A stretch of 64,000 nt of DNA from Halobacteriovorax marinus (lineage in GTDB: Bacteria > Bdellovibrionota > Bacteriovoracia > Bacteriovoracales > Bacteriovoracaceae). The stretch spans positions 248,001 to 312,000 of the forward strand of contig MAAO01000002.1 of assembly GCA_002163155.1 (NCBI GenBank), read 5' to 3'. Positions 9,901 to 18,193 of the stretch are shown here, piece by piece (the stretch's first letter is position 1; every line of letters begins with the position of its first letter). The position numbers and the translations under genes are program-made. The notes beneath the pieces were generated by a model. The model searched no databases, was not told the origin of the DNA, and saw only the letters and a program-made list of their open reading frames with translations.

Positions 9901-9923
9901 GGGTGTAAAGAAGCTAAACACCC
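9901..9923 (-). terminator. Weak hairpin after ilvA
   Basis: GGGTGT (9901-9906) and ACACCC (9918-9923) can pair across an 11-base loop, in the gap following the end of ilvA on the minus strand. There is no clear T-run after it, so termination is only plausible. Confidence 0.35.
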
Positions 9924-9947
9924 TCCATTATTTCGGTAGGTTAGGGG

Positions 9948-11156
9948 CTAACTACGGCTGACAATGAGGTTAATTTCAGTGATGGCCTTCATTATTTCTT
10001 CAATATGCTCATGACCCTTGGTTTCTAGCGTAATGTGTACCGCTGTTTGCCCTAGGTGAGTGTTGGAGAAGGTTCTATTGTGGTAAATATCCACTATATT
10101 GGCTCCGTGCTCGGCAATGACGGTGGAGATGTCTGAAATAATTCCAGGGTTGTCTGGCACCATAATTTTTAGGGTAGAAAGCCTACCATCTTCAGAGAGA
10201 CCTCTTTCTAGGACTTTGGATAGGAAGTTAATATCAATATTTCCGCCAGAGACGATGACTCCGACTTTCTTGCCTTCAATTCCTTTTATCTTTCCATGTG
10301 AGAGCGCTGCAAATGCTGCAGCTCCAGCACCTTCTACTAGAACCTTTTCAACTTCTAATAGCGTCATTATAGCGTGGGCCATCTCAAGTTCACTGACAGT
10401 GACAATTTCATCAACATACTTTTGTACAATTTCAAAGGTATTCTCTTTGACTGTAGTGACAGCTATTCCATCTGCAATAGTTCTTTCTTTTGGAATTTCA
10501 ACAATTTTTCCAGCCTCTACAGAGGCCTTCATGGCAGCGATCTGAGCGGCCTCAACTCCTATAATTCTAATCTTAGGATTGAGAGTCTTTAGAGCAATAG
10601 AGATTCCTGAAATTAAACCACCGCCACCAATAGGAATAATGACTGTATCTAGATCCGGTATGGATTCAAATAATTCAAGGCCTATGGTCCCTTGACCAGC
10701 TATTATATCTTCATCGTTAAAGGGATGAATAAATGTTTGTCCTTCTTTAGCCTGAATTTCAAGGGCCTTTGTATAAGCTTCATCATAGAAGTTTCCATGA
10801 AGAATCACTTTTGCTCCAAATTTCTTGGTGCCTTGAATTTTTGAAAGAGGAGTTGTCACAGGCATAACGATTGTCGCCTCTATTCCTTGTTTCTTAGCCG
10901 CGAGAGCGACTCCTTGAGCATGGTTTCCGGCAGATGAGGCAATAACTCCATTCGCTTTCTCTTCATCACTTAAGTTCATGAGTCTATTGAGAGCACCTCT
11001 TACTTTATAGGCTCCGGTAAGTTGTAGGTTTTCTAATTTTAAATAGACATTACACTTAACGATTTTACTAAGATTACTAGAATAGGTACTAGGAGTTTTA
11101 ATAATTTGATCTTTAATCTTCTCTCTAGCAATTTTAATGTCTTCAATTGTAATCAT
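9948..11156 (-). CDS. ilvA: Threonine ammonia-lyase with C-terminal ACT domain
   Basis: A 402-residue PLP enzyme that converts threonine to 2-oxobutanoate and ammonia, the first step of isoleucine synthesis. The PLP lysine is in LTGAYKVRGA (K51). The substrate loop SSAGNHAQG lies near residue 75, the phosphate-binding GGGGLISG near 176, and VSGGNID near 300. Residues about 325-402 form one ACT domain, as in the shorter 400-residue threonine dehydratases rather than the 500-residue E. coli IlvA with its larger regulatory region. AAGGGG precedes the ATG. No other ilv gene is adjacent, so a catabolic TdcB-like role cannot be excluded. Confidence 0.9.
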   Translation of the reverse strand: MITIEDIKIAREKIKDQIIKTPSTYSSNLSKIVKCNVYLKLENLQLTGAYKVRGALNRLMNLSDEEKANGVIASSAGNHAQGVALAAKKQGIEATIVMPVTTPLSKIQGTKKFGAKVILHGNFYDEAYTKALEIQAKEGQTFIHPFNDEDIIAGQGTIGLELFESIPDLDTVIIPIGGGGLISGISIALKTLNPKIRIIGVEAAQIAAMKASVEAGKIVEIPKERTIADGIAVTTVKENTFEIVQKYVDEIVTVSELEMAHAIMTLLEVEKVLVEGAGAAAFAALSHGKIKGIEGKKVGVIVSGGNIDINFLSKVLERGLSEDGRLSTLKIMVPDNPGIISDISTVIAEHGANIVDIYHNRTFSNTHLGQTAVHITLETKGHEHIEEIMKAITEINLIVSRS

Positions 11157-11256
11157 AGAAAAACCCCTTATTTAGGAGTTATTTTAAAGCAAAAATGACG
11201 ATGTGGAAACTTACTGGGAACAATCTCTATAATTTTATCAATATTGTACTAAAAGG

Positions 11257-12066
11257 CTATGGATATCCTATATTTACTTCTGTGTTGTTCTCTTGGTCTT
11301 CTCCACCAGTAGTTGTGGAGCTTTTATGAATATTTATATTTATGGACTGATTGCCTTCATCTTCTTCGATATAGTTTTCTTCGAAATCTTCAATGAGTAC
11401 TTTTATGTCTTTTAATTTACCTGACTCATCTAAGAGATTTGGAAAGAGGGACTCCTTAGCATTTAAAATCCTCTCCAAGCTATCTCCATCTAGTTTTTGA
11501 ATTCCAGCATCAAGGTGGTTTGAGTTTATATATTCTCCGGGATTAAAGTCGACTATGCCTGAACTACCAAAGTCTCCTCTAATTCCTCCTTCTAGTAGGA
11601 CTATATCGGTGGAGAGTTGATTTTGTACTAAGTAGCTGCTGGTTATGAACTCAGTTCCTCTCACTCCAATAGATATGTCATTCGTGTTGAATTTGAAGAC
11701 ATCTTCTTTTGATTTAGATTTTTCTTTTACCCAAGTTCTCACTTGTCCTTTAATTAAACTAATAATATTTCTTTCATTGTTTTTTACTTTAGACTTTGTC
11801 ACGACGAGTTCAGATTTTGGACCAATCGTAAGCAGGGAATTATCAGTGAGTTTTATTCTGAGAATTGATATCTTATCAGTTTTTAAAGTGTCTCCTAGAA
11901 AGACAGGGTCATTTAAGCGAATTTCAGAGAATACTTTTTGATTAAAATGTTTTCTAAGGGCGTGACCTTTTACTTTTATCACCACAGCTGTAGGAGTAAG
12001 AGCTATGCTCTTAGATAGTATGATCTTTGAAAAAAAGAGAATAAGGATTATCGCTGCAATTTTCAT
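11257..12066 (-). CDS. FecR-domain secreted protein
   Basis: A 269-residue protein with a signal peptide (about residues 1-18) and a FecR domain at roughly residues 45-175. Landmarks are VFLGDTLKTD, LRIKLTDNSLLTIGPKS and the hallmark ISIGVRGTEF. The C-terminal part is acidic and Asn-rich (NTEVNIGYP end). In stand-alone form FecR domains are found in envelope proteins without a FecI sigma factor, as here. Its start overlaps the stop of the preceding lipoprotein gene (12063-12066, ATGA), so it is the last gene of a three-gene envelope operon. Confidence 0.8.
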   Translation of the reverse strand: MKIAAIILILFFSKIILSKSIALTPTAVVIKVKGHALRKHFNQKVFSEIRLNDPVFLGDTLKTDKISILRIKLTDNSLLTIGPKSELVVTKSKVKNNERNIISLIKGQVRTWVKEKSKSKEDVFKFNTNDISIGVRGTEFITSSYLVQNQLSTDIVLLEGGIRGDFGSSGIVDFNPGEYINSNHLDAGIQKLDGDSLERILNAKESLFPNLLDESGKLKDIKVLIEDFEENYIEEDEGNQSININIHKSSTTTGGEDQENNTEVNIGYP

Positions 12067-12491
12067 TCTTTCTTTTTTCTACCTTTCTTTTTCAGCATCT
12101 CAGGAGAGATATTAATATTTATAGTATTGGTGTTGGTATTTTTTGAATCACTTTGAGCATTGGCCTTAGCGTTTGCACCTCTTTCTGAATCATTCATCGC
12201 CACAAGCTCTGCGCACTCAATGCTCACTTCTGTTGGTGACCAGGCCCAACCTAACCACGGAACGAGTGCGATAACAGCTTGGAAACCATTTCTTCTAGAA
12301 GTGATTTCATGAGGTCCATTGGGGCAGCGCTCTTTTACTCTGACATCATCGCTAAATTCAACAGTTTGAAAAACACCGACATGATGCCATTGCTTGCCAC
12401 CTGTTCCGTCAGGTTGATTATCAAACCGATAATGAATGGTGCTACAAGAAGTTATAAAAAGCATAGTGATTATGAGAGAAGTATTTTTCAT
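12063..12491 (-). CDS. Lipoprotein, Bor-like organisation
   Basis: A 142-residue predicted lipoprotein. I place the start at the ATG at 12491 because AAGGA lies just before it and the sequence then gives a proper signal with lipobox ITSC; the in-frame extension to 12539 runs into the upstream gene. After the lipid Cys the layout parallels the neighbouring Bor-like product: a GVFQTVEF strand, a conserved Cys (RCPNG), a hydrophobic-Gly stretch (VALVPWLGWAWSP-type) and a Cys in VSIEC. The tail is Asn/Thr-rich then Lys-rich. The similarity between the two neighbours suggests an old duplication, but this one is too diverged to assign firmly. Confidence 0.65.
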   Translation of the reverse strand: MKNTSLIITMLFITSCSTIHYRFDNQPDGTGGKQWHHVGVFQTVEFSDDVRVKERCPNGPHEITSRRNGFQAVIALVPWLGWAWSPTEVSIECAELVAMNDSERGANAKANAQSDSKNTNTNTININISPEMLKKKGRKKKE

Positions 12492-12501
12492 TGATAATTC
12501 C

Positions 12502-12789
12502 TTATAAACGACAGTAAATTTGTACCGTTCTAGGAGCATAAATACCTAGAGTAATGATAGTTAGAAATGAATCACCAAAAGAGTTTTCTTCTTTTATATG
12601 ACTCACTCCTTTACCGCAGTAGTCTTTCATTATTAAGGTTTGTTCGCCAACGAGACCTAGCAAATAGAACTTTTGAGTTTCTTCAATAGGTCTTCTATCT
12701 TTTTTTCCACTTAGACGCATATTCACTGTAGAACAGCCTACAAGTGAAAGTAATATTAAATAGAGTGGCAATTTTTTTACTATTTCCAT
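12502..12789 (-). CDS. Bor/Iss family lipoprotein
   Basis: A 95-residue lipoprotein; start chosen at the ATG at 12789, preceded by AAGAGGAAG. The signal ends in lipobox LVGC. The mature part matches the lambda Bor/Iss pattern: a FYLLGLVGEQ strand, a central Cys-Gly (DYCGKG), and the C-terminal block FLTIITLGIYAPRTVQIYC, corresponding to GFITLGIYTP..ARVYC in Bor. Bor and Iss are small surface lipoproteins linked to serum resistance in enterobacteria; in this organism the role is unknown. First gene of an operon with a second lipoprotein and a FecR protein. Confidence 0.75.
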   Translation of the reverse strand: MEIVKKLPLYLILLSLVGCSTVNMRLSGKKDRRPIEETQKFYLLGLVGEQTLIMKDYCGKGVSHIKEENSFGDSFLTIITLGIYAPRTVQIYCRL

Positions 12790-12942
12790 TTCTTCCTCTT
12801 TTAAAAATATAACAATCATTCTATGTGATCACTGGTGAGACACAATATAAGTTATTCTAGAGATTTCTAGCAGTGGTCTTTTAGGAGCGATTAGTAGATA
12901 CTACCCTTAGACTAAAATATGAATTAAAAGGAATCAAGTGCA

Positions 12943-13794
12943 ATGGCTAAGATTAAACATAAGTACGGAACAACATTTTATGAAAAGAAAGGACGAAAGG
13001 GAAAGACTCCAATAATTTGTCTACATGGTGGACCTGGTGGAATGTCCAAGAAAATGTCTCCACTATTTACTTTATCTAGTGACAGGGAAGTTTACCTCTA
13101 TGATCAAATCGGTGGGGGAAGAAGTAGTGAAATTCCAAAGAGACTTTGGAAGATTGAAACATTTGTTGCTGAGCTAGATATTCTCATTAAAGAGTGGGGT
13201 TTAACAGAATTCTACCTGATGGGAGGTTCTTGGGGAACGACTCTTGCGCTTGAGTATTACCTTCGAAAGAAAGGTAAGGGAGTCAAAGGTCTTATTTTTC
13301 AATCACCAATGTTCAGTGCTAGAGATTGGCAAAATGATGCCAATGACTTAGTTGAAAAACTTCCGGCCAAGACTAGAAAAGTTATTAAGTATTGCCACGA
13401 AATAGGGGCGACAGACTCTAAAGTATATGGCGAAGCTGTTATTGAATATTACTCAAGACACGTTTTTAGAAATATAAAGAAACTTAAAAAGGCGATGGGG
13501 AAGAATATCAATCCCCATGGTGATAAAGTCTACGAATACATGTGGGGGCCAAGTGAATTTATGGCCACGGGAACGTTAAAAAATTATTCAAGATTGAAAG
13601 ATCTAAAAGATATTAAAGTTCCCACTCTCTTTATCTGTGGACAATACGATGAGGCGAGACCTGATACGGCCAGAAAGTATGTGAAGAAGATTAAGAATTC
13701 AAAACTAAAAGTTATTAAAGATGCTTCACACGCGATTTTAGGGGAGAAGCCTAAAGAGATGTTGAAAGTGATGAAAGACTTTATGGTTGATTAG
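12943..13794 (+). CDS. Proline iminopeptidase-like alpha/beta hydrolase
   Basis: A 283-residue cytoplasmic alpha/beta hydrolase of the S33 type. HGGPGG (residues 28-33) forms the oxyanion region, the nucleophile elbow is GGSWG with S96, the acid is in GQYDEARP (about residue 229), and the His is in DASHAILGEKP (about residue 264). This set is characteristic of prolyl aminopeptidases, which remove N-terminal proline, though related esterases share it. AAAGGA lies before the ATG. It stands alone and is followed by a hairpin shared with a convergent gene. Confidence 0.82.
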   Translation: MAKIKHKYGTTFYEKKGRKGKTPIICLHGGPGGMSKKMSPLFTLSSDREVYLYDQIGGGRSSEIPKRLWKIETFVAELDILIKEWGLTEFYLMGGSWGTTLALEYYLRKKGKGVKGLIFQSPMFSARDWQNDANDLVEKLPAKTRKVIKYCHEIGATDSKVYGEAVIEYYSRHVFRNIKKLKKAMGKNINPHGDKVYEYMWGPSEFMATGTLKNYSRLKDLKDIKVPTLFICGQYDEARPDTARKYVKKIKNSKLKVIKDASHAILGEKPKEMLKVMKDFMVD

Positions 13795-13804
13795 TTCAAA
13801 CAAG

Positions 13805-13827
13805 ATCGGGTCCCAAGAGGACCCGAT
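13805..13827. terminator. Hairpin between convergent genes
   Basis: A perfect 9-base-pair stem (atcgggtcc at 13805-13813 with ggacccgat at 13819-13827) and a five-base loop lie between two convergent stop codons. There is no strong T-run on either side, so it may act as a bidirectional weak terminator or as a 3'-end stabiliser. Confidence 0.6.
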
Positions 13828-13852
13828 AGTGTGTTAGTGTAGGATGCCTTTA

Positions 13853-14644
13853 TTACTGTCTTCTGTTGGGGCCAGTTGCAGTTTTTATGTGGAGTTTTCC
13901 ACGGCTTCCGAAAAGATTATTTGATACGGCTGAAACTTTGATAAACTTAATTGGTTTTCCAAGCTCATGCTTAAATTTAAATGACTTTGTTCCTTTTACT
14001 TTTCCTTTCATTTCTTCAAGTGTAACCACTTGACCATCTTTAAACTTTACTTTGACTTCAGTGATACTGACACTTTTTCCAGAAGCGCTTATTTGAATCG
14101 CTTTAAATCCTGAACCTACATTGATCTTCTCACTAGAGCCTACGATCTTTGCGACCTTAAAACTCTTCTGATGTTGAAAATTAAATCGCCCAACACTTTC
14201 ATAATTATAACTTGGTTGCATCTTAGTAACTGCACTAACTGAATCAACCTTTACATTACCTTTGATATGTAACTTCCATTGACCTTGAGCTCTTTGACTG
14301 CCTCTTGGTGCCATGAAAGATAAACTACTATATCCAGAACTATGAGAATCAAAATTTTCTGGTGTTCCGCTGATAGTTTGCGGATAAGTTTCTTTGTATC
14401 CAACTTGTAAGTTTGCATCGGCCCCACCTTTCTTAGATTTTGCAGAGATTGTGACTTTCTTTAATTTGAATCCTTGCAAGGCCTTCCTTCCATATTTATT
14501 CTTAATCATTTTCTTTAATTGAAGTGTTTGTTGACCTCTAGAGTGTTGCGCATTTAAATCGAAATTAAACTTTTGAGTAACAGCAGATACGCTTGGAGTT
14601 AATAAAGTTGCTGTTGTGATAACTAATGCTAATGCTTTTTTCAT
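13853..14644 (-). CDS. Secreted protein of unknown family, two similar beta-rich halves
   Basis: A 263-residue exported protein; start placed at the ATG at 14644, preceded by GAGAGGG, which puts the signal peptide (MKKALALV..., cleaved near VSA) at the N-terminus. The remainder is rich in Ser, Gly and Lys and poor in Cys. Two halves each begin with a KFNFDL/RFNFQH-like strand, contain a KAIQISASGK-like or KLKKVTISAK-like segment, and end with a KLHIK strand (GQWKLHIKGN and RGKLHIKTA), suggesting an internal duplication of a beta-sandwich domain. Function unknown. Confidence 0.7.
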   Translation of the reverse strand: MKKALALVITTATLLTPSVSAVTQKFNFDLNAQHSRGQQTLQLKKMIKNKYGRKALQGFKLKKVTISAKSKKGGADANLQVGYKETYPQTISGTPENFDSHSSGYSSLSFMAPRGSQRAQGQWKLHIKGNVKVDSVSAVTKMQPSYNYESVGRFNFQHQKSFKVAKIVGSSEKINVGSGFKAIQISASGKSVSITEVKVKFKDGQVVTLEEMKGKVKGTKSFKFKHELGKPIKFIKVSAVSNNLFGSRGKLHIKTATGPNRRQ

Positions 14645-14822
14645 TTTTCTACCCTCTCTAGTGGTGAAATTGGACAATAGAGTACACCTTAAGTGGTTTA
14701 CTCATACTAATCCTTAGTATTTTGAACGATGACTTATACAAAGCAAGGACTGTGCCAAAAATAATGAGGTAAATGGGGGAGAATTGGTGTCAAAATGTTT
14801 CAGGAATATGAAAATATGAAAT

Positions 14823-14858
14823 CAATTTGCTACCACTTCTAGTTTTGGTAGCAAATTG
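14823..14858 (-). terminator. Strong hairpin after fxsA
   Basis: A perfect 13-base-pair inverted repeat (caatttgctacca at 14823-14835 with its complement at 14846-14858) and a 10-base loop sit just beyond the end of the FxsA gene on the minus strand, followed by ATTTC. It is the likely terminator for that gene. Confidence 0.65.
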
Positions 14859-14863
14859 GCACT

Positions 14864-15394
14864 TTACTTCTCTTTGAACTCTGCTTCAAATACGCCTGGC
14901 TCCACTTCTTTTGGATTGGATGATTCAAAACTATGAGGATGCTGTGCTTGATCTGTGTGACTTGTATGAGAGCTGAAGGAAAATCCTCCTGCTTGAGATT
15001 GCCCCATTGATGAGAATTTAATATTTCCGTTTTTGATTCCCTTCTCAAAGTATCCTTTTAAGAAGGCCACAAGTACGTGCCTTGTTCCTGGAAAGACCAT
15101 ACTAAGGCCTAAGACATCAGTTAAGAATCCTGGTGTAAGTAGCAGCAGTCCTCCACCAAAAACGAGGAGACCATGAATCAATTGATTGGCAGGTAGGCTT
15201 CCTTTATTAAGGTCATTTTGAATATTACCTAGAATCGCTAGTCCTTGAGACTTCGCAAGACTTGCTCCAATCACACCTGTGATAACGACGATGGCAACTG
15301 TATTGAGGCCACCAACTAGGGCGCCAATGCTAAATAAAAGATATATTTCAATGGCCGGGATGACCGTAAATAATAGAACTAGAATGGGAAACAT
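14864..15394 (-). CDS. fxsA: FxsA family membrane protein
   Basis: A 176-residue inner-membrane protein of the FxsA family, known from overproduction effects on phage exclusion. The start is the ATG at 15394, preceded by AAGGAG. The first helix (MFPILVLLFTVIPAIEIYLL) carries the family's PxxE motif, followed by GVIGASLAKSQGL, and by GLLLLTPGFLTDVLG, the signature of the third and fourth helices. The last 60 residues are hydrophilic and His/Ser-rich, ending in an acidic segment. It stands alone between divergent neighbours. Confidence 0.88.
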   Translation of the reverse strand: MFPILVLLFTVIPAIEIYLLFSIGALVGGLNTVAIVVITGVIGASLAKSQGLAILGNIQNDLNKGSLPANQLIHGLLVFGGGLLLLTPGFLTDVLGLSMVFPGTRHVLVAFLKGYFEKGIKNGNIKFSSMGQSQAGGFSFSSHTSHTDQAQHPHSFESSNPKEVEPGVFEAEFKEK

Positions 15395-15505
15395 AATTTC
15401 TCCTTTCCTTATATATATCAAAAATTGATACATTTCCCTACTTAAGTATTGTAAAATTACTGTCAACTATTAAGGCCTTATAAAACCAGTGGTTTAGGAT
15501 GTTCT

Positions 15506-15847
15506 ATGAATGATGATGATTATGAGCTTGTCTACGTATGTGATGGTTCTGGAAAGAATAAGCTAGATAAGAACAAGAAGAAGAAAAAGAATGACTTCGT
15601 CGAGATCATTCCTAAAGATACGACGCTAAAGATGAGAATTGAAAAGAAGGGAAGGGGCGGTAAAGCCGTAACAGTCTTCTATGAATTCCCTAATAATCCT
15701 CCCTTCTTTAAAAGGCTGATGAAGGAACTAAAGAACCTCTGTGCAACAGGTGGAAGTTATAAAGATGAGACTTTTGAAATTCAAGGAGATCAGAGGGAGA
15801 AACTTAGGGGATATCTTGAAGAGAAGGGTTATAAGGTTTTAGGGTAA
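15506..15847 (+). CDS. yciH: SUI1/eIF1-like translation factor, YciH type
   Basis: A 113-residue protein of the SUI1 family. The core is KMRIEKKGRGGKAVTVFYEF (residues about 47-66), a typical KRxGRGGKxVTxI motif, then LMKELKNLCATGGSYKDETFEIQGDQREKL, the KxLK..CGxGG...EIQGD block. Bacterial YciH is homologous to the eukaryotic start-codon fidelity factor eIF1. The N-terminal 35 residues are acidic then very Lys-rich. AGGA lies before the ATG. Confidence 0.9.
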   Translation: MNDDDYELVYVCDGSGKNKLDKNKKKKKNDFVEIIPKDTTLKMRIEKKGRGGKAVTVFYEFPNNPPFFKRLMKELKNLCATGGSYKDETFEIQGDQREKLRGYLEEKGYKVLG

Positions 15848-15873
15848 AAAAAAGGAGCTTCAAATGAAGCTCC
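15846..15873 (-). terminator. Intrinsic terminator of the DEAD-box helicase gene
   Basis: On the minus strand an 8-base-pair stem (ggagcttc at 15854-15861 with gaagctcc at 15866-15873, loop of four) is followed by eight T residues (complement of 15846-15853), immediately after the helicase stop. It also overlaps the end of the convergent YciH gene. Confidence 0.88.
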
Positions 15874-15881
15874 CAGTGTTC

Positions 15882-17864
15882 TTAGATTAAGCTAAGTTCA
15901 ATCTTCTTAAAGCGACCTTCGCCCACAGAGTTAGAATTAAACTTAGGATCTTCACTGATGTATTGGTGAACAATTCTTCTCTCAGCAGGATTCATTGATT
16001 TTAAAAGCACTGAATTCTTTGTTTCAATAACTTTCTTCTTCATTTCATCAACAAGAGTGATTATTTTCGTTTCGTAGTGTTTCTCACGAGCTTTATTATC
16101 TTTAGAGTACTCTTCGTTAAAACACCTAAGCGTAAGCTTAACTTCTTCTTTAACGTAGAGTTTTCTCATTAAGTATTGCTTAGTGAGAGTTTCAAAAGCT
16201 GTAAGTAGCTCTGCTTTATTTCTAAGCAGAAGACCCATATCGTTACCAGTAAAAGTCACTTTAAGATTATTATCTTTAAATGAAGCTTTTACATAGAGAT
16301 CCATATTAGCTTTTCTTAGGATTCCCACAAGAAATGGTGTGAGAACTTTCTTATAAATAGGCTTAAGCGTGTGCTTGAAAGTTGTTTTTCTTGGACCAAA
16401 TAAGATGAACTTCTTTCCACCTTCTGCCACAACTTCAGTATTAATTAAGTGAAGATCATCAAAATCAAAGTGCTTAAGAGCGAGCTTTTGTGAAGCTTCT
16501 TTTGAAGTACCTGTATGAACAAAGAATCTTCTATCATTTTTGAATGTCTTAGAAGTAAAAGGAATCGTACTTGTTCTAGGTTTGATTTCTTTAGTGTTCT
16601 TAGTGATAGTCTTTTTATTATCGTCTCTTTTAGTCTTAGATTTCATTTTCGCCTTATCGTTTGATCTTTCTACAACTTGTAAAGTTTTGGCATCGAGGTA
16701 TGGTTTTTGACAAATGTCTTTTGCAAAATCTTCATTTTCTAAATCCATCTTAGGAATTTTATCTCCAATGAAGTCGTAAATAGGATCTAGGTTTTCGCAA
16801 TCTTCAAATGAACAAAAGCTGATGGCGTGTCCCTGCTTACCAGCTCTACCTGTTCTACCTATTCTGTGAACATAACTAGCAGCTTCGTTTGGAAGGTCAT
16901 AGTTAATCACTAGGTTTACATCTTTAACATCAAGTCCTCTTGCGGCTACGTCAGTACAAACAAGAACTGTTACTTCTTTTGCTCTGAACTCTTCCATTAG
17001 ACGAGTTCTCTTATTTTGCGGCATACGACCAGAGATTGGTTTGGCTTTAAATTTCATTTTCATGAGCCATTCTGCCACGAGGTGAGTTTGAAATTGTGTG
17101 TTACAAAATACGATGGCGTAGGCGTCTTCAATAGATCTAAGTTGGTTAACAAGAAGAGGCATTTTCTCACTCTTATCAATCATAGCAATCTTGTGATCAA
17201 TATTATCAACTAACATTGATTCTTCATTGAGTCTGATTTCTTCAGGTTGCGAACCATATTTAAAAGCAGTATTCAAAACTTCCATATTTGTTGTGGCAGA
17301 AACCATGATCAACTGACGAGATTTTGGAATACCATTTAAAACAAATTCAATGTCTTTTTTAAATCCCATATCAAAGAGTCTGTCCGCTTCATCAAAGACA
17401 ACTGCAAGGCAGTTACTGAGGTCAACTTTCTTTTGCTTAGTAAGGTCATTCAATCGTCCAGGTGTGGCCACAAGTACGTGTACACCTTTATTGATTTCTT
17501 CGATTTGTTTCTCAATACTCTCACCACCAATAATACAGGCAGAATTGATTCCTAGCTCTTTTCCTATAACTTCGAAAAATTTATTTGTCTGTTGAGCCAA
17601 CTCTCTAGTTGGGCTTAGGATCACGATTTGCTGGCAAGGGTTATCTAGAGCTTTTTCCTCTAGAAGAATTTCCATCATAGGAATGGCAAAGGCACCTGTC
17701 TTCCCACTTCCTGTTTCTGCTAGAGCGAAAATATCTTTCTTATCTAAGATAGGACCGAATGTAAGATCTTGGATTTCACTGGCATGTTTGAAGCCGTGGT
17801 TTGTTAGGGCCTCAATTAGTTCTGGTTGAAGATTGTATTCAACGAATTCTTTCATAGTTTTCAT
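15882..17864 (-). CDS. DEAD-box RNA helicase fused to a KhpB/Jag-like RNA-binding module
   Basis: A 660-residue protein. Residues 1-380 are a complete DEAD-box helicase: Q-motif region, AETGSGKT, PTRELAQQ, DEAD in VFDEADRLF, SAT in VSATT, and HRIGRTGRAG. A Lys-rich linker (about 395-430) follows. The last 210 residues match the layout of KhpB (Jag/EloR): a Jag_N-like segment near 455-495 (SKEASQKLALKHF and KKFILFGPRK), a KH-like region near 510-575 (VTFTGNDMGLLLRNKAEL), and an R3H domain near 620-657 (MNPAERRIVHQYI, then NSVGEGRFKKI). KhpB is an RNA chaperone that normally exists as a separate protein. The usual GxxG loop of the KH domain is replaced by LRNK. The assignment of the tail is from motif pattern only. 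DEAD-box subfamily is closest to RhlE/CsdA-type. Confidence 0.85.
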   Translation of the reverse strand: MKTMKEFVEYNLQPELIEALTNHGFKHASEIQDLTFGPILDKKDIFALAETGSGKTGAFAIPMMEILLEEKALDNPCQQIVILSPTRELAQQTNKFFEVIGKELGINSACIIGGESIEKQIEEINKGVHVLVATPGRLNDLTKQKKVDLSNCLAVVFDEADRLFDMGFKKDIEFVLNGIPKSRQLIMVSATTNMEVLNTAFKYGSQPEEIRLNEESMLVDNIDHKIAMIDKSEKMPLLVNQLRSIEDAYAIVFCNTQFQTHLVAEWLMKMKFKAKPISGRMPQNKRTRLMEEFRAKEVTVLVCTDVAARGLDVKDVNLVINYDLPNEAASYVHRIGRTGRAGKQGHAISFCSFEDCENLDPIYDFIGDKIPKMDLENEDFAKDICQKPYLDAKTLQVVERSNDKAKMKSKTKRDDNKKTITKNTKEIKPRTSTIPFTSKTFKNDRRFFVHTGTSKEASQKLALKHFDFDDLHLINTEVVAEGGKKFILFGPRKTTFKHTLKPIYKKVLTPFLVGILRKANMDLYVKASFKDNNLKVTFTGNDMGLLLRNKAELLTAFETLTKQYLMRKLYVKEEVKLTLRCFNEEYSKDNKAREKHYETKIITLVDEMKKKVIETKNSVLLKSMNPAERRIVHQYISEDPKFNSNSVGEGRFKKIELSLI

Positions 17865-18193
17865 TTATTTAACTTTCCTTGTAATTGCCCTAGTGTTTTA
17901 CTTTAAAATACACGAACTTACCAATTTTTAGTAAAAGGGAGGTATTGCAAGAGTGGTAACTAAGGTTCTGTAATTAAAGGTTTTATTGAACCTTCAATTA
18001 TCTGTGAAATTTTAATATTTGGTTTTTCTGTAATTTTTTAATCTTTTGAGGCAGTTCTCCTCGAAATAACTTTTCTCTGACCGCGTCAAATTTGGCGTGC
18101 AAAAAACCATTGTCAAGAAATCTTGATTTACATTACTGCGTCATTTCCTTTACATATACTACATCTCTTACAAAATTGATCCGATGAGTTTAC
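17865..18193. other. 329-base intergenic region between divergent genes
   Basis: Holds the promoters of the helicase (minus) and the sensor kinase (plus). The one structured element is an imperfect inverted repeat at 17971-18000 (aaggtt at 17977-17982 with aacctt at 17989-17994, flanked by taatt/aatta). No small gene or RNA could be supported. Confidence 0.5.

Noticed and set aside
10099-10545. 148-codon plus-strand frame inside ilvA
   Set aside because: Opposite-strand shadow of a well-supported gene; low-complexity Ser/Thr composition.
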